From: Schistosoma mansoni
Taxonomy: Eukaryota; Platyhelminthes; Trematoda; Strigeidida; Schistosomatidae
Assembly: GCF_000237925.1 (NCBI RefSeq)
Contig: NC_031502.1
Coordinates: 58,897,943-58,961,942, forward strand
Length of the DNA stretch: 64,000 nucleotides
Direction: 5' to 3'
In this document: positions 1 to 10,600 of the stretch, in pieces
How positions within the stretch are numbered: the stretch's first letter is position 1
Layout: each line of letters begins with the position of its first letter
Position numbers and translations under genes: made by a program
The notes under the pieces: generated by a model
What the model saw: only the letters and a program-made list of their open reading frames with translations
Told to the model about the DNA's origin: nothing
The model's database searches: none

Positions 1-78
1 GTTTATAATTGGGCATTGGAAGTAGTCTCATTAAGTCAAAAATACTGACTATAAATCTTTTAAATAATAAAATACAAT

Positions 79-240
79 TATCAGTATATGGTTGTGGAGA
101 TTGCTGAGTTTAGATTGATATCATGAATCGATCAATGTTAGACCACCATTGAAAACCTGGAAGCAAAAAGACTGCCATTCCGTTCTAGTATGGGACTCCC
201 CATGAGTATACATCCACGATCCCATTAATCAAGGTACATG
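79..240 (-). repeat. Diverged hammerhead-SINE (family 2) fragment
   Basis: Read on the minus strand this matches the 3' half of the family-2 hammerhead SINE described at 1088..1330. The bases around 150-235 align with the ribozyme segment, but stem II and the GAAAC box are altered and no functional hammerhead remains. The outer end (from about 85) differs from most family-2 copies and resembles the ends at 19430 and 60550, so this is a subfamily. It is an old copy in the presumed ferlin intron. Confidence 0.55.
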
Positions 241-413
241 AATTACTTACACCGGCCTAGCAAATCAGTATGACTCAATCAAATAGTTCATTATTTAGAT
301 CTAAAACTTTTTTCTAATAATTTTGACTTTTCGCTCTCGCTTGTAAATCCCGTCACGATCGACTAGTTATTCAAAAACACTGAGAATCAAATACTTGTGG
401 TCAATCATCTTCA

Positions 414-626
414 ATGATGAAACCTCGTTATTATTTAACAAACTACATCGAATCATTAATGCTCATAGCTGACCGTCTAGAAGGTATCAGTAGTTCAACA
501 AGCACACATATGGATCCGTCAATCATTATGCATAGAATTCGTCGACCAAAAAGAACAGATGTATCAGGCCATTTACCATTATCGACTAAATTGCTCTACA
601 CAATGACTGGTGTCACTTCCTATTAA
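414..626 (+). CDS. Unrecognised short ORF, possible exon
   Basis: A 70-codon reading frame opens at an ATG and is open back to position 384. It encodes a Ser/Thr-rich, moderately basic peptide with no domain, signal peptide or membrane segment that I recognise. It does not resemble the ferlin segment that should precede the exon at 1391, and I see no good splice acceptor in front of it. It lies between repeat fragments but is not itself obviously repetitive. It could be an exon of a neighbouring transcript or a chance ORF. Confidence 0.2.
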   Translation: MMKPRYYLTNYIESLMLIADRLEGISSSTSTHMDPSIIMHRIRRPKRTDVSGHLPLSTKLLYTMTGVTSY

Positions 627-956
627 AAATAGTGTTTATACTCTATCTACAAAAAAATACAGAATATTTGACAAGACGTTGATAATTTTAATTGCATCCA
701 TGCAAACAATAGTGGTAGGACGGTAGTCCTATTTGTTTCACGAAATCGTTCTTCTTTTAAGTTCGTATTTACAGCCAAGTTTGTGAAATCTACAATCGAA
801 TTATAGAACTATGAATATGAATTTTTTCAAAAATATTATAAACTGGTTTAGTCACGTAACTACTTCGAATGTCATTAATAGTATGAATAGATATCGTGAG
901 TTATTTGACGTTATACATAGACAACATTTGATTCAATCTCAGTGGTTTAGAAATTA

Positions 957-1076
957 GGCGTCTCTGAGTGAGACTAAAGGTCGTGTGTTTAATCTCTTAT
1001 GGGGTCGTGGATACGCACTGGTGAAAAGTCTTGTACTAAACTGGAAGGGTTCTCCAGTACTTTAAGGTTTTCAGTG
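957..1076 (+). repeat. Diverged family-2 tRNA-SINE fragment
   Basis: This stretch follows the same order as the family-2 SINE just downstream: a tRNA-like segment, a GTCGTGGAT block, a degraded ribozyme segment and a CCAGTACTT block. The hammerhead core is destroyed. It makes a tandem pair with the well-preserved copy at 1088..1330. Confidence 0.5.
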
Positions 1077-1087
1077 AATCCTTAACT

Positions 1088-1330
1088 TAGATCTGGTTGT
1101 GCTCAGTGGTCTATCGGTTAAAGGCTCTGGTTCGAGACTGGTAGGTCCTGGGTTCGAATCTCGCTCGCGAGAGCGGGATAGTGGATGCGCACTGCTGAGG
1201 AGTCCCATAATAGGACGAAACGGCCGTCCAGTGCTTCCAGGTTTTCCATAGTGGTCTAGCTTCAATTGACTCATGATTTCAACTTTGAAAAATACTGAAA
1301 TCTCCACTAATCCCCTTCTGATTATTCCGT
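1088..1330 (+). repeat. Family-2 hammerhead SINE, well preserved
   Basis: This is a short interspersed element with a tRNA-like head followed by a self-cleaving ribozyme and a unique tail. A-box-like sequence (TGCTCAGTGG, about 1097) and a B box (GGTTCGAATC, 1151..1160) mark the tRNA-derived pol III promoter. The hammerhead occupies 1189..1234. The tail runs through a conserved block ending in CCCCTTCTGAT. It lies sense-oriented in the last intron of the ferlin gene, ending about 60 bp before the terminal exon. Dispersed copies in this window are at 4020, 21607, 25245, 51915, 58531 and 61858. Confidence 0.8.
1189..1234 (+). ncRNA. Hammerhead ribozyme (family 2), intact core
   Basis: Stem I is GCACTG (1189..1194) with CAGTGC (1229..1234). 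The core CTGAGGA (1195..1201) has the required C3, U4, G5, A6, G8 and A9. Stem II is GTCC/GGAC closing a 7-nt loop (1202..1216), followed by GAAA (1217..1220). Stem III is minimal (AC/GT around a palindromic GGCC), and the cleavage triplet GUC ends at 1228, predicting cleavage between 1228 and 1229. GGA/TCC can extend stem I beyond an internal loop, where hammerheads make their loop-loop contact. The layout equals that of the SM-alpha ribozyme but the stems differ in sequence. Confidence 0.8.
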
Positions 1331-1390
1331 TTGTATTGATTTCTACGAAATTTAAAATAATCATTTTTTTTCATTGTATTTTATATTTAG

Positions 1391-1571
1391 TCGACCAGAT
1401 GCTTCATTCATGAAATTCCTTGGACCATTGAATACACTTCGTTACTTAGTCAAATATCGTTTAAAATGGATATTGATCAAAATCTTAGTTATATTCTTAG
1501 TTTGTTTAATTGTTTTCTTATTTCTTTATAGTTTCCCTGGTGTTATTGTTCAAAAAATGGTTAATGGTTAA
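1391..1571 (+). CDS. Ferlin family protein, terminal exon (C-terminal membrane anchor)
   Basis: This is the last coding exon of a ferlin (dysferlin/myoferlin/otoferlin group), a tail-anchored C2-domain protein acting in calcium-triggered vesicle fusion and membrane repair. A pyrimidine-rich tract and TTTAG acceptor precede 1391. The exon begins with one base that completes a split codon, then encodes R-P-D-A-S-F, matching the R-P-D/E-T-S-F signature found just before the ferlin transmembrane helix. It continues with a basic W-I-L-I-K stretch, one hydrophobic helix of about 20 residues, a Y-S-F-P-G turn and a short tail ending at TAA 1569..1571. All C2 domains lie upstream of the window. I did not find the preceding exon, which should end in two bases of a split codon. 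Confidence 0.85.
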
Positions 1572-1573
1572 TC

Positions 1574-1617
1574 ACACATGCACACATACACACACACACA
1601 AATGCATACATACATTC
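1574..1617. repeat. CA-rich microsatellite
   Basis: An interrupted (CA)n/(CATA)n run directly follows the ferlin stop codon, so it probably lies in the 3' UTR. Confidence 0.7.
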
Positions 1618-1904
1618 CTTATTTAGGTATTAATGGTATGTACCCTAACTGAGACAAACAATATACAAACATTATACAGTAAATGACTATTATAATAGGT
1701 TACCATTATAAATATACATATAGATATGTATAAAATGTAACGTTGCGTTTTAGATGGAATCCGAGTGATGAATTTTGGCAGTCTCACATGATGAATGAAA
1801 ATGATTAAGAACTGTAATGATAGATGAATGAATGTAATTTTAACGTTTCTTAATTTTATTTACATACAAAAATTTATATGATTCATGTTTGTTTTATATG
1901 TACT

Positions 1905-1955
1905 TGAAATCATGAGTCAATTGAAGCTAAACTACCGTAGAAAACCTGGAAGTTT
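1905..1955 (-). repeat. Family-2 hammerhead SINE, 3'-tail fragment
   Basis: Only the outermost 3' tail of the family-2 SINE is present, read on the minus strand, and it stops before the ribozyme segment. It sits directly before an SR2 fragment. Confidence 0.6.
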
Positions 1956-2004
1956 GCATTTTGAGTAGAATTTTAACTTTTTATTTTCACTTAGTTACTT
2001 CTTA

Positions 2005-3124
2005 CTTACACCTGTTACTATTTATGGAGGAGTATAGGCCAAACATCAGTATTCTCCATCCAAATCTGTCTTCGAGAATCCTTTCCCGTTGCTATTCATC
2101 CTTTCCATATCTGTTTCCAATTACTAAAGTAGTGTGTTCTTTGGCATTCCTCTTTTCAATTTCCTTTCACGATTCCAAGTTAGTGATTGATTCGTGATGC
2201 AGTTTGGTGAATTCCTCAATGTGTATCCTATACACCTCTAACGCTTTTCCATAATTTCCTCCTCAGTTGAAAGTTAGTTTCTTCTCTCCCACAGAAGGTT
2301 GTTGATCATGGTATCCGGCCAACAACGGACATTGATTATCTTGTGTATATAATTGTTTATAAATACTTGCACCTTTTTGATGTTGGTTGTGGTAGTTCAC
2401 CAAGTTTCAGCTCACCACAGTAGAACTGTCTTGACATTCGTATTGAAGATTGTGACTTTGATATTGGTTGATAGACAGTTGTTTTGAGTTCCATATGTTG
2501 TTCAACTGTAGGAATACTGTCCTTGCATTGCCAATCCTCGCCTTTACGTCTGCATCCGATCCTCCACGTTCATCGATGATTCTGCTGTCCAGGTATATAA
2601 AAGTTTCCACCTGTTCCATAGTATTTTCATCGAGTGTGATTGGGGTGGTGTTCTCTTAGTCGAATTTGATGACGTTTCTTTTTCCTTTGTGTACCTTGAG
2701 GCCTACCGCTGCAGAGGCTGCTGCTTAACTGTTTGTTTTGATCTGTATTTGTTGGTGTATGTGTGTTGAATAGAAGAGTTAGGTGACCTGAGAAGCCAGA
2801 ATCGTCTAGTTGCATCCAACCTTTCAATTTTATTCCGTACTCCAACTGAGATATCGAGGTCTTCACAATCCAGTCAACCACCAGAAGAGAGAGAGTAAGC
2901 AACCCTGTATGACTCCGGTTCTTACCTGGAATGCATCTGTGAGCTGTAGTCCGTCGTATGAATTCCGTATGATGTTGACTACCTACCTTCTCGGGTATTC
3001 CATAGGTTCGATTAAGGTTCCCCAATGTTCTATCCACACTGTCAAATGCTTTCTCATAATCGAGGGAGTTGATGTATAGTGGCGAGTTCCATTCAATTAA
3101 TTGTTCACTGATGATCTGTAGTGT
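2005..3124 (-). pseudogene. SR2-type RTE retrotransposon, 3' half, degenerate
   Basis: This is a minus-strand remnant of an SR2-like non-LTR element (RTE clade). The recognisable order is: [10 protein letters not shown] of the reverse transcriptase near 3050, a shortened S-L-L-V-V-D-W-I region, the [12 protein letters not shown] segment near 2560, and the element's 3' end near 2005. Frames are broken several times and the catalytic F-A-D-D motif is missing. The same defects occur in the copy at 9650..10765, and the 70-residue frame at 2407..2619 is identical in both. The two therefore look like one defective sequence duplicated in inverted orientation. Confidence 0.85.
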
Positions 3125-3130
3125 ACGCTG

Positions 3131-3285
3131 AGGCCTACCGCTGCAGAGGCTGGTGCTAAACTATTTGTTTTGACCTGCATTTGTTAGTATGTATGGCTGG
3201 ATCGAATAGCTAGGTGATCAGCGAAGTTCGAATAGTTTAGTTGCATTTAACTCGTTGATTGTATTCCCGTAAGAAAATACTTTGC
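3131..3285 (-). pseudogene. Short SR2-like RT fragment
   Basis: A second small SR2 piece on the same strand repeats the segment starting at the GAGGCCTACCGCTGCAGAGG block seen near 2700. It has its own substitutions, so it is not part of the 2005..3124 copy. Confidence 0.65.
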
Positions 3286-4015
3286 TAGAAAAAATACGCT
3301 GACCAGAATAAACAAGTTAAAGGATTTTTATTTTCAAGTAGAGGGAAATCTTAAAAAAGAGCCATTCTATTCTCTTTTGAATGCAATCAGTCGATTCAGT
3401 CTACCCGATAATTAATTCTTTGTCTAGTTACAATCCCCTCATCAATCACTTTTAATTCTTTGAATAGAAATCATTTCAGGAATGATTAAAAGTCGAGGAG
3501 CACTGTATAGAAGCTAGTTCAACATCTTGTAGATTATTGAACCAGTTAATCAGTCAAGCGCAACGTAGAACTTGATACTTGTATACATCGGTTCAAGTTG
3601 CCATACCACATTAGTACAGAGAGATGAAATCATTAAAGTAAAACCCCAGAGTGGTAGAGGTAGTAACAATATTGGTGGTAGGATTAGCCATCGAAGATGC
3701 TATTGAAGGAGGAAATATAAATTAGCTACATAAAAAAGGAAATCATGAAGAATTTACAATTGCACTCAAATATTTCCCATTCCGAAACCCAATTAATTAG
3801 CGATACTCACATCCACCTTTAATGACAGGTAATTTAACTGCCATATTCATGACAAGTATGTTTATATCAAGTTCGGCTTAACATTACAGAGAAAAAGTCA
3901 TCCACAAATCAACTAGCATAAGTTGACACATTCATTAGCGCGTCCACAATGAACACTGATATGAGGGATGAACAAAAATAAAACTAGTAATTGTCAGAAG
4001 AGGTTTTGTAGAGAT
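3286..4015. other. Intergenic, little recognisable; one RTE 3'-end scrap
   Basis: Between SR2 remnants and the SINE at 4020 the only recognisable sequence is at 3553..3625. It is a minus-strand piece of the 3' end of the RTE family found intact at 4884 and 6258 (CAACGTAGAACTT and CATACCACATTAG blocks). The rest shows no gene or repeat that I recognise. Confidence 0.5.
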
Positions 4016-4019
4016 TTCA

Positions 4020-4205
4020 GTATTTTCATAGTTGAAATCATGAGTCAATTGAAGCTAGACCACCATGGGAAACCTGGAAGCACTGGACGGCCGTTTCGTC
4101 CTATTATGGGACTCCTCAGCAGTGTGCATCCACGATCCCGCCTCTTGAGATTCGAACCCAGGACCTACCAGTCTCGCGCCAGAGCACTTAACCGATTGTA
4201 TTTAA
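4020..4205 (-). repeat. Family-2 hammerhead SINE, truncated at the tRNA head
   Basis: On the minus strand this holds the B box, the GATCGTGGAT block, the ribozyme and the 3' tail. The 5' part of the tRNA-like head is lost. It lies downstream of the NPC2 stop codon in the same orientation as that gene. Confidence 0.75.
4080..4127 (-). ncRNA. Hammerhead ribozyme (family 2), intact core
   Basis: On the minus strand the core CTGAGGA, the GTCC/GGAC stem II, the GAAAC box and the GUC cleavage triplet are all intact. Stem I keeps five pairs (CACTG/CAGTG), and the sixth is lost through a C-to-A change. Relative to NPC2 it is sense-oriented, about 480 nt past the stop codon and beyond the nearest poly(A) signal at 4446..4451. 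Confidence 0.75.
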
Positions 4206-4445
4206 ACTTATGGATAATACTAGAACAATGTCTTATTTATGATCTCGAACCTCAGAATTACTGAGCTAGTGAATGCTACATTGGTTAATCAAAAACATAT
4301 GCACCTCTTCCCTGTTTACTATTAAGAAAACAAGATGAATCCATTATTTATATATATATTCATAATAGAAAGGTTTTTACTAATCAATCAAAAAAACGCA
4401 TCCAAAATGGAATCAGTAAGAAATGATTATTACTGTCTGTCTTTT

Positions 4446-4451
4446 TTTATT
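4446..4451 (-). promoter_or_regulatory. Candidate NPC2 poly(A) signal AATAAA
   Basis: AATAAA on the minus strand lies 157 nt after the NPC2 stop codon. It is the first canonical signal I see downstream. In AT-rich DNA this is suggestive only. Confidence 0.35.
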
Positions 4452-4607
4452 AAAGAACACCCCACAAGGAATTGTCCTGATAAAGAAAAATGAAAAATAA
4501 GTTTTCGAAAAGTTTATGACTTTACCCCTTTTCTCATTGCAATATAAGATCAATGGTTTGTTACATACTAACTAGACTAATGAATGAATTACATTATACA
4601 TTGTACT

Positions 4608-4691
4608 TTATATAAGTTGAACAGGGAATTCAACGCAAACTATATCTTCATTTGAACTATCTTGTAATTCCCATCTGATCGTTAAAGAGAT
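4608..4691 (-). CDS. NPC2: NPC2 exon 4 (C-terminus, stop)
   Basis: A strong acceptor (CCTCTTCTTTTCAG) precedes 27 codons and TAA. They encode the typical last beta strands of NPC2: I-R-W-E-L-Q-D, then I-V-C-V-E-F-P-V. Cys138 pairs with Cys23 in the family fold. Confidence 0.9.
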   Translation of the reverse strand: MSLTIRWELQDSSNEDIVCVEFPVQLI

Positions 4692-7600
4692 CTGAAAAGA
4701 AGAGGAAAACTTAAGATTAAAAAAATCATTAAATTCCTATTTATTAGTTGATATCGTTCGAAATGTAAACTATTTATATTTACTAGGTACGAACAAATCA
4801 ACGAAGTTATATATTCGGATACCCAATAAGTCTATAATACCAATACTCATGTTCTAATCAAATATATGATTGAATTTTATACAAGTCAGTCAGTCAGTCA
4901 CAACGTAGAACTTCGTACGTATGTACATCAGTTCGAGTTGCCATACCACATTAGCACAGAGATTCAGTTGTCGATTCAAATCCCATAGTCGTAGAAGTAG
5001 TAAGAGTATAAGCATTAATGTGAAAGGTTAGGGTTTGAAGATGTTATTCAAGGAGTATAATACAGTGAAATAAATTTGGAGAGAAAAAAGATGGAGACAT
5101 GAAGAATTCAGAAGATTAGGATTTGATAGAACACAAAGAGTGGATGCACCTTCGCCATAGCAAACGATTTTGAGCCATATCATTCAAGGTCTCTAACCAT
5201 CGATTGCTATCATCTCGCGAATCCCAACCAGGTAGTCTACACCTACCAGCATGGCTCAGTTCACTTGTCAGTGACTTCATGGACTTGTGCCACGTATTGG
5301 TCTGGCCGCCCCTAGCTTTCTTCCAACCTACTCCTACACCATAAAGCATTGCACGTCGGGCAGTTGGTGGTTGGGCATACGTAACACGTGTCCTAGGCAC
5401 CTCAACTGATGAATTTTCACTAATTCGTCAATTGATTTGCCATCCCTGCATAGTACCCGTTTCCTAACAATTGCATTAATTACTTGGTGGTCCCAGGATA
5501 TACGAGCAATGCTTCGAAGATACCTATGATCGAATACTAGTAGCCTATGAATATCCTCTACTCTTACCGGCCATGTTTCACTGCCATAAAGTAGGACGGA
5601 ACGAACTGCTGCGCAGTGAACCCGTCCTTTAGTTGCTAGACGGATATCTCGCCACCGGGTATGTAATGCAGTTTTTAGGAAACGGGTACTATGCAGGGAT
5701 GGCAAATCGATTGATGAAGTAGTGAAAATTCATCAGTTGAGATGGCTGGGACACGTGTTACGTATGCCCAACCACCAACTGCCCGACGTGCAATGCTTTA
5801 TGGTGTAGGAGTAGGTTGGAAGAAAGCTAGGGGCGGCCAGACCAATACGTGGCACAAGTCCATGAAGTCACTGACAAGTGAACTGAGCCATGCTGGTAGG
5901 TGTAGACTACCTGGTTGGGATTCGCGAGATGATAGCAATCGATGGTTAGAGACCTTGAATGATATGGCTCAAAATCGTTTGCTATGGCGAAGGTGCATCC
6001 ACTCTTTGTGTTCTATCAAATCCTAATCTTCTGAATTCTTCATGTCTCCATCTTTTTTCTCTCCAAATTTATTTCACTGTATTATACTCCTTGAATAACA
6101 TCTTCAAACCCTAACCTTTCACATTAATGCTTATACTCTTACTACTTCTACGACTATGGGATTTGAATCGACAACTGAATCTCTGTGCTAATGTGGTATG
6201 GCAACTCGAACTGATGTACATACGTACGAAGTTCTACGTTGTGACTGACTGACTGACTTTTTACGCATAGATTTCCTCTTATCAATATAATCTTCTTTAT
6301 TTAACCTTTGAAGGGTCGATCTATCAGAAGGTCTGTTTACCAATTTAGAATGCATGAGTGACATAGTCTTATTCGCTGAAAATGCTGACGAAATCCATTT
6401 TTTTGAAGCCTTGAGCAACAATACTAACATGTTTGGAGTGCATTTCGTGCCCTTATAATCCAAGATGTTGCTTTAGGACTGACCTAAGTCAACGTTTGAA
6501 ACAGTGATAAGAAGTGAAGTCGTTAAATTTCGATCACTTCACTTATATTATAATTTTCATCATCCCCTGGTGGGTCAGTGTCTAATGAAATGTCGATACA
6601 CATTCAGAAAGTCCTGTTGGTGTTTGGGTCACTTGTGGCGCAGGCGAAATGCCTATCTATCAACCAATGGGTACACTGACCAGAGATCCGCTATTTCCTA
6701 TCTGATGACTATGAAACATGCTCTATGAAAGTAGAGGAAATATGTAGGCTCAAATTTTTTGGTCGCAGGTGTCTTCGAAGCATTGTTTACTTTTTTGTGG
6801 AATGATCAAGTGAGCAATGTTGATGTTAGATATAGGGTACTTGCCACAGGTGTCGAATAGGTTGATAACGAAGCGAATTTCCATCGACTGATGTGGTTCG
6901 GACACGTATCACGTAAACTTAACCACTGCCTATCTCGACGAGCAATTATTGCCAGTGCACTATGTTGACGATGTTTGAGATTTCCTCTTAAAAAACATAT
7001 TTGTAAGGGAAACAGTCTGAAAGAGTGTTGAGACAAAAAGCTGCATACATAAAATTCAAAGACAATTCATATCAGTATATTAACTGGTGTACATACTGTA
7101 ATGATGCAGAAGTAAAGCGTTTTCTACGGATAACTAGCTTCCCCCGAAATGCCGCCTTTTCAAAAAATATTAAGAAGGAAGGCATGAATAATTGGCTCTA
7201 GAAATACCATACCCTCTATTGGTTTATGCATTTCATATGCAGGCGGTTTGAAGAGTACACGAATGATTATAATAAAATAACTACTAAAATACGCTGTATA
7301 TGACGGGACTCCAGTAACTGTTCCTTGATATCTATGGTCACGCTATCGGGTCAAAATGACTATCAGAACCGACCCAGTTTTCCATTATGCGATTGTTAAG
7401 AACAAACAATTATCTATGGTGTTGGTAACCACCACTACGATTTAAACCTCTTCAACAAAGTGAAATAGGTGAGACGGTTATCAAAACTATGGTCAAGTGG
7501 CTCAAACAACTAACCCACCATCCCACTGTGTGTAGTTTATAATGCCAGTAAACAAATTCCTCGATAACGCTATATGCCTTTATCAACCAAGAATTTAATG

Positions 7601-10600
7601 TATTACGAATAGTGAATCCTTAACTAATTACAATGGGTATCCGCGGATAAAACACTGTCCTTAAATACATGTATATATGATGCAAATTAAACGATAAATT
7701 TGATTTAACTTACTGATGGATACATTGCCTTAACATACAAAGAATACGTGTGTGTATATTTTCCTATGGATGGAATTAAAGGGCACGTTGGGCTGACGAA
7801 TTCGCATAAATTTGAGTTGTCAAGTGCAAATGGTATTGGTACATGTGCAATAACTCCATGTACAGAAATATGACCATCCTTTACAGTCTCTTCTGTAATC
7901 AAGAGGGAAATAATAGTATAGTACAAAAGCAGTAAGCTTGAATGCTTTTTACTTTGGATGTATTAAGACTAGGTAAATCATTGAAATAACTCCACCTGTG
8001 ACTCTTACAGTGTTACTGCCGGTCCATTACGTCAATAAATTACATAACCTATTCAGGTGCGTACAAGTTACAAAAATATACAATCGGAGATAGTGATTGC
8101 TCGTAATACCCATTGAAAACAATGAATATTATTAAGATGTCGACTTTTGAAATACTAATATATAACCGGCGATCACCCAATATTTATCGTCAAGAAACGG
8201 AAACTCCCGGAAATATCATGTGTTGAGAATTTTATATGGTACCAAAAATATAACATAGAATGAAACAAATAATAGATAAGTAAATAATCAGTAAATAAGT
8301 AAACAATTTAAACCATTTAGACTATGTCCTCCGACTTGAAGGACCTTCAATTACAAGCGTTATGATGCCTCATGATGAAAGCCGAGATTCTTTTGACGTC
8401 ATGAGGTCAATGCTCCTTCCAACAACCGGAGAAACGATTCTTATAGATACATATAATGTCCGGACAGTGTGAGAGACCAGGAGGACTAATCAAATAGCTA
8501 CGGGAATGGGGAGATAAAACTTGGTAGTACTTGGAATCAGCGAAACCCATTAAATCCAATCTGGACAGCGAAAGCTAAATACGGGTGAGATTCTACTGCA
8601 CTCCGGTCACGAAGAGGAAAATGATTCGCACACTCAGGGAGTTGCTCTAATGCTGTCCAGAGAATCACGAAATGCACTTGTAGGATGGGAATCTCATGGA
8701 TCCAGAATTACCAAAGCGTCATTCAAAACAAAGGAGGGGGGATCACAATGAGTGTTATCCAATGTTATACACCCACCAATGATATCAACGACGACGATAA
8801 AGATCAGTTCTATGAGGAGCAATAGGTGATCATAGCGAAGTGCCCAGGAAAGGACCTAAAAATCCTGATAGGAGATCTAAACGCCAAAGTCGGAGTGAAC
8901 AACACAGGATATGAAGATATCATGGGATGACATGGACTGATTGGGAGAAAGGAACGAGAATGAGGAAAGATTTGCAAATCTATGTGCATTCAACAAATTT
9001 GTTGTAGGCGGCACAATATCCCCCCACAAACGCATACATAAAGCTACATGGATCTCACCGGACCACACCACAGAGAACCAGATAGATCATATTTATATCA
9101 ACAAAAAATTTCGAAGGACAATAGAAGATGTGTGAACCAGGAGAGGAGCTGACATATCTTCAGATCACTGCCAATTAGTAGCTGTCAAGATGAAACTGAA
9201 GCTAAAGAAACACTGGACAACTGGCGGAACAGCACTACAAAGGTTAAATACAGCCTTCTTTCGAGATGTTGACAAACTCAACGAATTCAAGACAGCCCTC
9301 AACAACAGGTTCCAAGCTTTACAGGATATACTGAAAGAACAAGAAACTACGTCCTGACAATATACCAGCTGAAGTCAGACATTGAATTAACTGCAAGCAT
9401 GCTTCACCTTCTATTGAAGAAGATTTGGAAGGAAGAACAAGTGCTGAAAGGCTGGAAAAGAAGATACCTCATCAAGATAAAAAGGATGGAGATCTGAGCA
9501 AATGTGAGAATTCCAGAGACATCACGTTACTATCAGTAACAGGGAAATTTTCAACAGTATTGTTGAATTGAAGGAAGGATTCAGTAGGCGCCCGACTTCG
9601 AGATCAACAGGCTGCATCCCGTAAGGATGTTATGCACAGACCAAATCGCAACACTACAGATCATCAGTGAACAATTAATTGAATGGAACTCGCCACTATA
9701 CATCAACTCCCTCGATTATGAGAAAGCATTTGACAGTGTGGATAGAACATTAGGGAACCTTAATCGAACCTATGGAATACCCGAGAAGGTAGGTAGTCAA
9801 TATCATCCGGAATTCATACGACGGACTACAGCTCACAGATGCATTCCAGGTAAGAACCGGAGTCATACAGGGTTGCTTACTCTCTCTCTTCTGGTGGTTG
9901 ACTGGATTGTGAAGACCTCGATATCTCAGTTGGAGTACGGAATAAAATTGAAAGGTTGGATGCAACTAGACGATTCTGGCTTCTCAGGTCACCTAACTCT
10001 TCTATTCAACACACATACACCAACAAATACAGATCAAAACAAACAGTTAAGCAGCAGCCTCTGCAGCGGTAGGCCTCAAGGTACACAAAGGAAAAAGAAA
10101 CGTCATCAAATTCGACTAAGAGAACACCACCCCAATCACACTTGATGAAAATACTATGGAACAGGTGGAAACTTTTATATACCTGGACAGCAGAATCATC
10201 GATGAACGTGGAGGATCGGATGCAGACGTAAAGGCGAGGATTGGCAATGCAAGGACAGTATTCCTACAGTTGAACAACATATGGAACTCAAAACAACTGT
10301 CTATCAACCAATATCAAAGTCACAATCTTCAATACGAATGTCAAGACAGTTCTACTGTGGTGAGCTGAAACTTGGTGAACTACCACAACCAACATCAAAA
10401 AGGTGCAAGTATTTATAAACAATTATATACACAAGATAATCAATGTCCGTTGTTGGCCGGATACCATGATCAACAACCTTCTGTGGGAGAGAAGAAACTA
10501 ACTTTCAACTGAGGAGGAAATTATGGAAAAGCGTTGGAGGTGTATAGGACATACATTGTGGAAACCATCAAAGTGCATCATGAGGAAATCATTAACTTGG

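Noticed and set aside
1097-1160. Functional tRNA gene
   Set aside because: A and B boxes are present, as in the other SINE copies, but the sequence does not close into a proper acceptor stem and is repeated as part of a SINE.
5742-6026. Two identical 94-codon genes (5116..5400 and 5742..6026)
   Set aside because: They are the arms of a palindrome of an RTE C-terminal segment, not host genes.
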